DNA of 64,000 nucleotides, taken from Pocillopora verrucosa (taxonomy: Eukaryota; Cnidaria; Anthozoa; Scleractinia; Pocilloporidae). The notes below the pieces were generated by a model. The model saw only the letters and a list, made by a program, of their open reading frames with translations, was not told where the DNA came from and made no database searches. Positions 61,301 through 64,000 of the stretch are shown one piece after another. The position numbers were made by a program, and so were the translations under genes. The DNA is taken from positions 8,604,449 to 8,668,448 of the forward strand of contig NC_089321.1 of the NCBI RefSeq assembly GCF_036669915.1, given 5' to 3'. Every line of letters starts with the position of its first letter. Within the stretch, counting starts at the first letter, position 1.

Positions 61301-62542
61301 CAATCTAAATGTCATATCCGGATCGCAAAGGAATAAGCGACTTCCTCAAATCTCTGACTGGATGCTTAGCTAATTAGCTAGCTTGTTAGCGCCTAATTAT
61401 TTGTCTATTGATAGCTGATCACATTTTCTGATCGATATTAAGCTTTTTTGTCTAATCACCAGTCTTGTACAAGTTTGCACAGGTACGATGGAATCATCGG
61501 TGATTAGTAATAATCACTTCTTCACATGGAGCTGCATAAAGCATCCATATTAAGGTGGTATTGTTTCGGCATTTCAGCAAGTGCAGCCAAGGTGGACGGC
61601 TTTACACAATCGTTCAAGCATGGATCCTGTAAGACAATGCAAAGGGCTTCCGACAGTTAACTTCAAGTGGACATTTCACGCCAAAATCAACAAACTGTGG
61701 CCGTTACTGGGCAAAAACGAAATAAATCAAAAGCGATAAGATCAGGACATGTGCTTTTTCTACCCTTGACCGGATTGTTTTTACTTGGTAGCAGTTCCCT
61801 AATGACCTTACAGATTTTAATTAGTCAAATTAGCTCTCTCTTGGTTGCCTGTTCGAAGAAGCGAACCGTGCCAGCTGTTACTGCTGCTAAAACAGAACCG
61901 GAAAGAAAAAAAAAGCCACAAGGCATATAAAGATCGTTTCCATTCCATGTGGCTGATAACAGAGAGACTAAATACTTCTCGCAAAAACAAAATTGTTGCG
62001 TACTCTGATCTTGGAGACATATTGCTTTGCAATAACGAAAGGAAAGGAAGCTCTAAGTGTAGCAATCCAATGTTACATCCCACAATAAAAGGAGATTCTA
62101 GTACATAAATTTATTGCTCTATTAATATTGACCAAGCATGTTTGTTGGTAAACCAGGGTATAGGACACAATCCTAGGAAAGTGTATCGAGTAATGAAATC
62201 TTAACGAATGTGCTTCAGTATCAGGGAGTAATTTCACCGTAGCCAGTATATATCACATCGTACGTTGTCGCAGGTGTTTCAGACTTTCAACCCTGTTGTG
62301 AATGGTTGCGCTGAAAATTCAAATGAGTTATTCCACAGTTATTGAGGCATCCACGTGGGTTTGTTTGTTTCCTGCTTGTTTTGAATGCAAGTTTTATAAT
62401 AAAAATTTTGTTTGAAAGTTGCACTTGAGGAAATAACTCTTCCCGATCTTTTGAAATCACAAGAACAGATCCTTCAAAGTTTGAGGGCTGATGTTCTATT
62501 AGCTCCTCGCAATTGAAGAAAAAAAAGAAATGACTGGTACAA

Positions 62543-62580
62543 ATAATAATAATTATAATAATAATACTTGAATAATAATA
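62543..62580. repeat. (AAT)n microsatellite
   Basis: aataataataattataat, then aataatacttgaataataat; an imperfect trinucleotide run in the HEY to MRPL16 interval. Confidence 0.7.
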
Positions 62581-63638
62581 CTGATAAATACAACATAATT
62601 AAAGACCATGGTAGGATATCAAAGCTGCTGGGAGCGCGTAAGACTGCGCTCTTTTTCACTCGCAACGCTCCACACGCACGCGTTAAAAACACGCACCGTT
62701 TCCTATGCCAGTTATCACGCTTCACACTAAACCATGCACTCCTCACAGTTTGTTTGGTCTCATGTTGGTCAACACGATCGGTGTTACGACAGAGAGTGCG
62801 CTGTTTCCGAACTCAGTTGTTCAGAAAATCCTTCATTTCGCGAACCTTGTATATTCCTGAAGCCTGTCAGTAAAATTCCACCTTCCCCTCTCATTCAAAG
62901 AAAAACAAAACAAAACAAAACAAGAGCCATTTTAAGATGGGTCTTTGGCACCAATAGAAAGGATTACTTTTTGCTTCTCCGTCTCTCAACGGAAAAGCAT
63001 ATAAAAAAACAACATTTGACCGTGTAGTTTGGTCGTCCAGGTGAGAGTGGGCCCGAGAATGACTGTTGGCGGCGGTGGTGACTGACCTTTCGACAACCTG
63101 ACGGAAGTTGCCGTCACGTGAATCTTTGAAAGCATTACTTTAAAGAAGGTAAAATGGTTAACATCTTGAGTTTAATTGTGCAATTTTAGAAAGAAGTTCT
63201 GGATAAATTGCCCGGAGTCTCAGTACCTACAACGACGAAAATTGAGCTTCTGTTGAGGTTGTTCATCTGGCTTCGCCGATCAGAGAATCCTCCAGATACA
63301 ACACAGAATTCTCCGTATCAAATTTCACCGCTTCAGCTGTTAATTTACTCCGACGTACAGAATAATCTCGTTATATTCGATTGTATTCTCCTGCTCCCAC
63401 ATTCCCATATGGAAAACATTGTTTCAAACGTACAACTGAACGCATTTTCAAAATTGTCAACAAGGCATGATGTCAACATTCATCTTACAAGACACCTTTA
63501 CTTTTAGATTGTGTAACCTGTATGCGATTCTTGGAAAAAAATTCATGAGTAGAAATGGCAAGCTTCTTAGTTAAACGTTCCTCCTCAAGGGAGAGTCTTT
63601 AAGGTGGCCGTGTATAATTTAAGCATTGCACATGCATC

Positions 63639-64000
63639 TCAAAAATTAGTCCATATTGTTTTTTTCCCGGAAGGTTTCACTCTCAGATGTGTGCGCATTG
63701 GCAACCTGTGCGTGGCTTGCCTAAAAGCTTCTAAGGCTTGGGTTTCATTGTCACAATTGAATTCAAAGAGAACTTTTCCCGCCATAACATTTGCCACATA
63801 ATGATCGACTTTGCCTTTTCCTTTTCCCATTTTGCTCCCTAATGGTTTTCTGGTTACTGGTATGTCTGCTGTCACGATGTACAATTCCTTAGTTTTGGTG
63901 GCACGCACGATGGCCAGCCGGGCTGACTCCAGTGCGCAGTCTTTCACCAGTGCAGGCTGCTTGGCGTAGATTCCATAATGGTATCGGTCCATGTACTTAT
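63639..64000 (-). CDS. MRPL16: Mitochondrial ribosomal protein L16, 3' part (5' end outside window)
   Basis: An open frame enters at the right edge and ends with TGA at 63639, giving about 120 C-terminal residues. The L16/uL16 core is plain: PVTRKPLGSKMGKGKG followed by KVDHYVANVMAGKVLFEF, equivalent to the bacterial MGKGKG---Y-V--V--G-VLFE block that contacts 23S rRNA near the peptidyl-transferase centre. A final helix (ETQALEAFRQATHRLPMRTH) and a basic tail follow. The internal ATG at 63992 is not the real start; codons upstream of it to the window edge stay open, and eukaryotic MRPL16 has a longer N terminus with a mitochondrial leader. Confidence 0.88.
   Translation of the reverse strand, partial: KYMDRYHYGIYAKQPALVKDCALESARLAIVRATKTKELYIVTADIPVTRKPLGSKMGKGKGKVDHYVANVMAGKVLFEFNCDNETQALEAFRQATHRLPMRTHLRVKPSGKKTIWTNF

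Larger units (their letters stand above)
57751..63638. other. Gene-free stretch between HEY and MRPL16
   Basis: About 5.9 kb upstream of HEY and downstream of MRPL16 without a supported coding region. Frames at 58421-58678, 61667-61930, 61817-62083 and 62568-62873 have no recognisable domain, and no convincing splice-linked exon set. Simple repeats include (AAT)n at about 62543-62580 and (AAAAC)n at about 62902-62921. A stretch at about 63055-63115 (gtggtgactgacctttcgac, then aacctgacggaagttgccgt) resembles an interspersed repeat end that I have the impression is common in anthozoans; that is memory, not tested. Confidence 0.5.

Noticed and set aside
61667..62108. Overlapping frames on both strands at 61.7-62.1 kb
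   Set aside because: No conserved motif, no splice context, composition like the surrounding intergenic DNA.

Overview
The window is nuclear DNA of an anthozoan cnidarian, most likely a hexacoral such as a stony coral. The evidence is AT-rich, intron-dense DNA with small exons, GT-AG splicing, and a linked rough-type plus Mnx-type homeobox pair (known from anthozoan Hox neighbourhoods). It also carries a mosaic adhesion GPCR and many short TIR elements and tRNA-derived SINEs of the kind common in coral genomes. No prokaryotic or viral gene was recognised. The species cannot be named from the sequence alone.

Layout, left to right. 1-6.3 kb: 5' half of a secreted collagen chain on the minus strand (nine exons, 172 codons seen; the gene runs off the left edge). 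9.0-11.0 kb: SEC61G, complete in two exons, minus strand; an unexplained plus-strand open exon with an eh1-like motif sits in its intron. 17.7-21.5 kb: a complete rough-like (ro) homeobox gene, plus strand. 27.9-30.3 kb: a complete Mnx/HlxB9-like homeobox gene, plus strand. The AT-rich deserts around these two hold mobile-element remnants and no further gene that I can support. 31.8-54.05 kb: one 36-exon gene on the minus strand whose reading frame I could follow from signal peptide to stop (5835 nt, 1944 aa). Its order is signal peptide, short LRR unit, GON domain, F5/8C discoidin domain, beta-trefoil-like domain, three Ig domains, sushi, EGF, sushi, EGF, GAIN/GPS, 7TM, long cytoplasmic tail. 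56.1-57.75 kb: a HEY/Hesr-type bHLH-Orange repressor in five exons, minus strand. 58-63.6 kb: no recognised gene. 63.64 kb to the end: 3' part of mitochondrial ribosomal protein L16, minus strand.

How they relate: ro and mnx are developmental transcription factors whose linkage looks like part of the ancient ANTP-class cluster. HEY is normally a Notch target, and a high-affinity-type CSL/RBPJ motif lies about 570 bp upstream of its start. The receptor and the collagen belong to the adhesion and matrix repertoire. SEC61G and MRPL16 are housekeeping genes.

The most notable item is the receptor. It places a GON domain, a module otherwise familiar to me only from ADAMTS9/20/GON-1 metalloproteases, in the ectodomain of an adhesion GPCR, together with LRR, discoidin, Ig, sushi and EGF modules on symmetrical phase-1 exon units. 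All exon boundaries come from reading splice signals and keeping frame; none has transcript support here.
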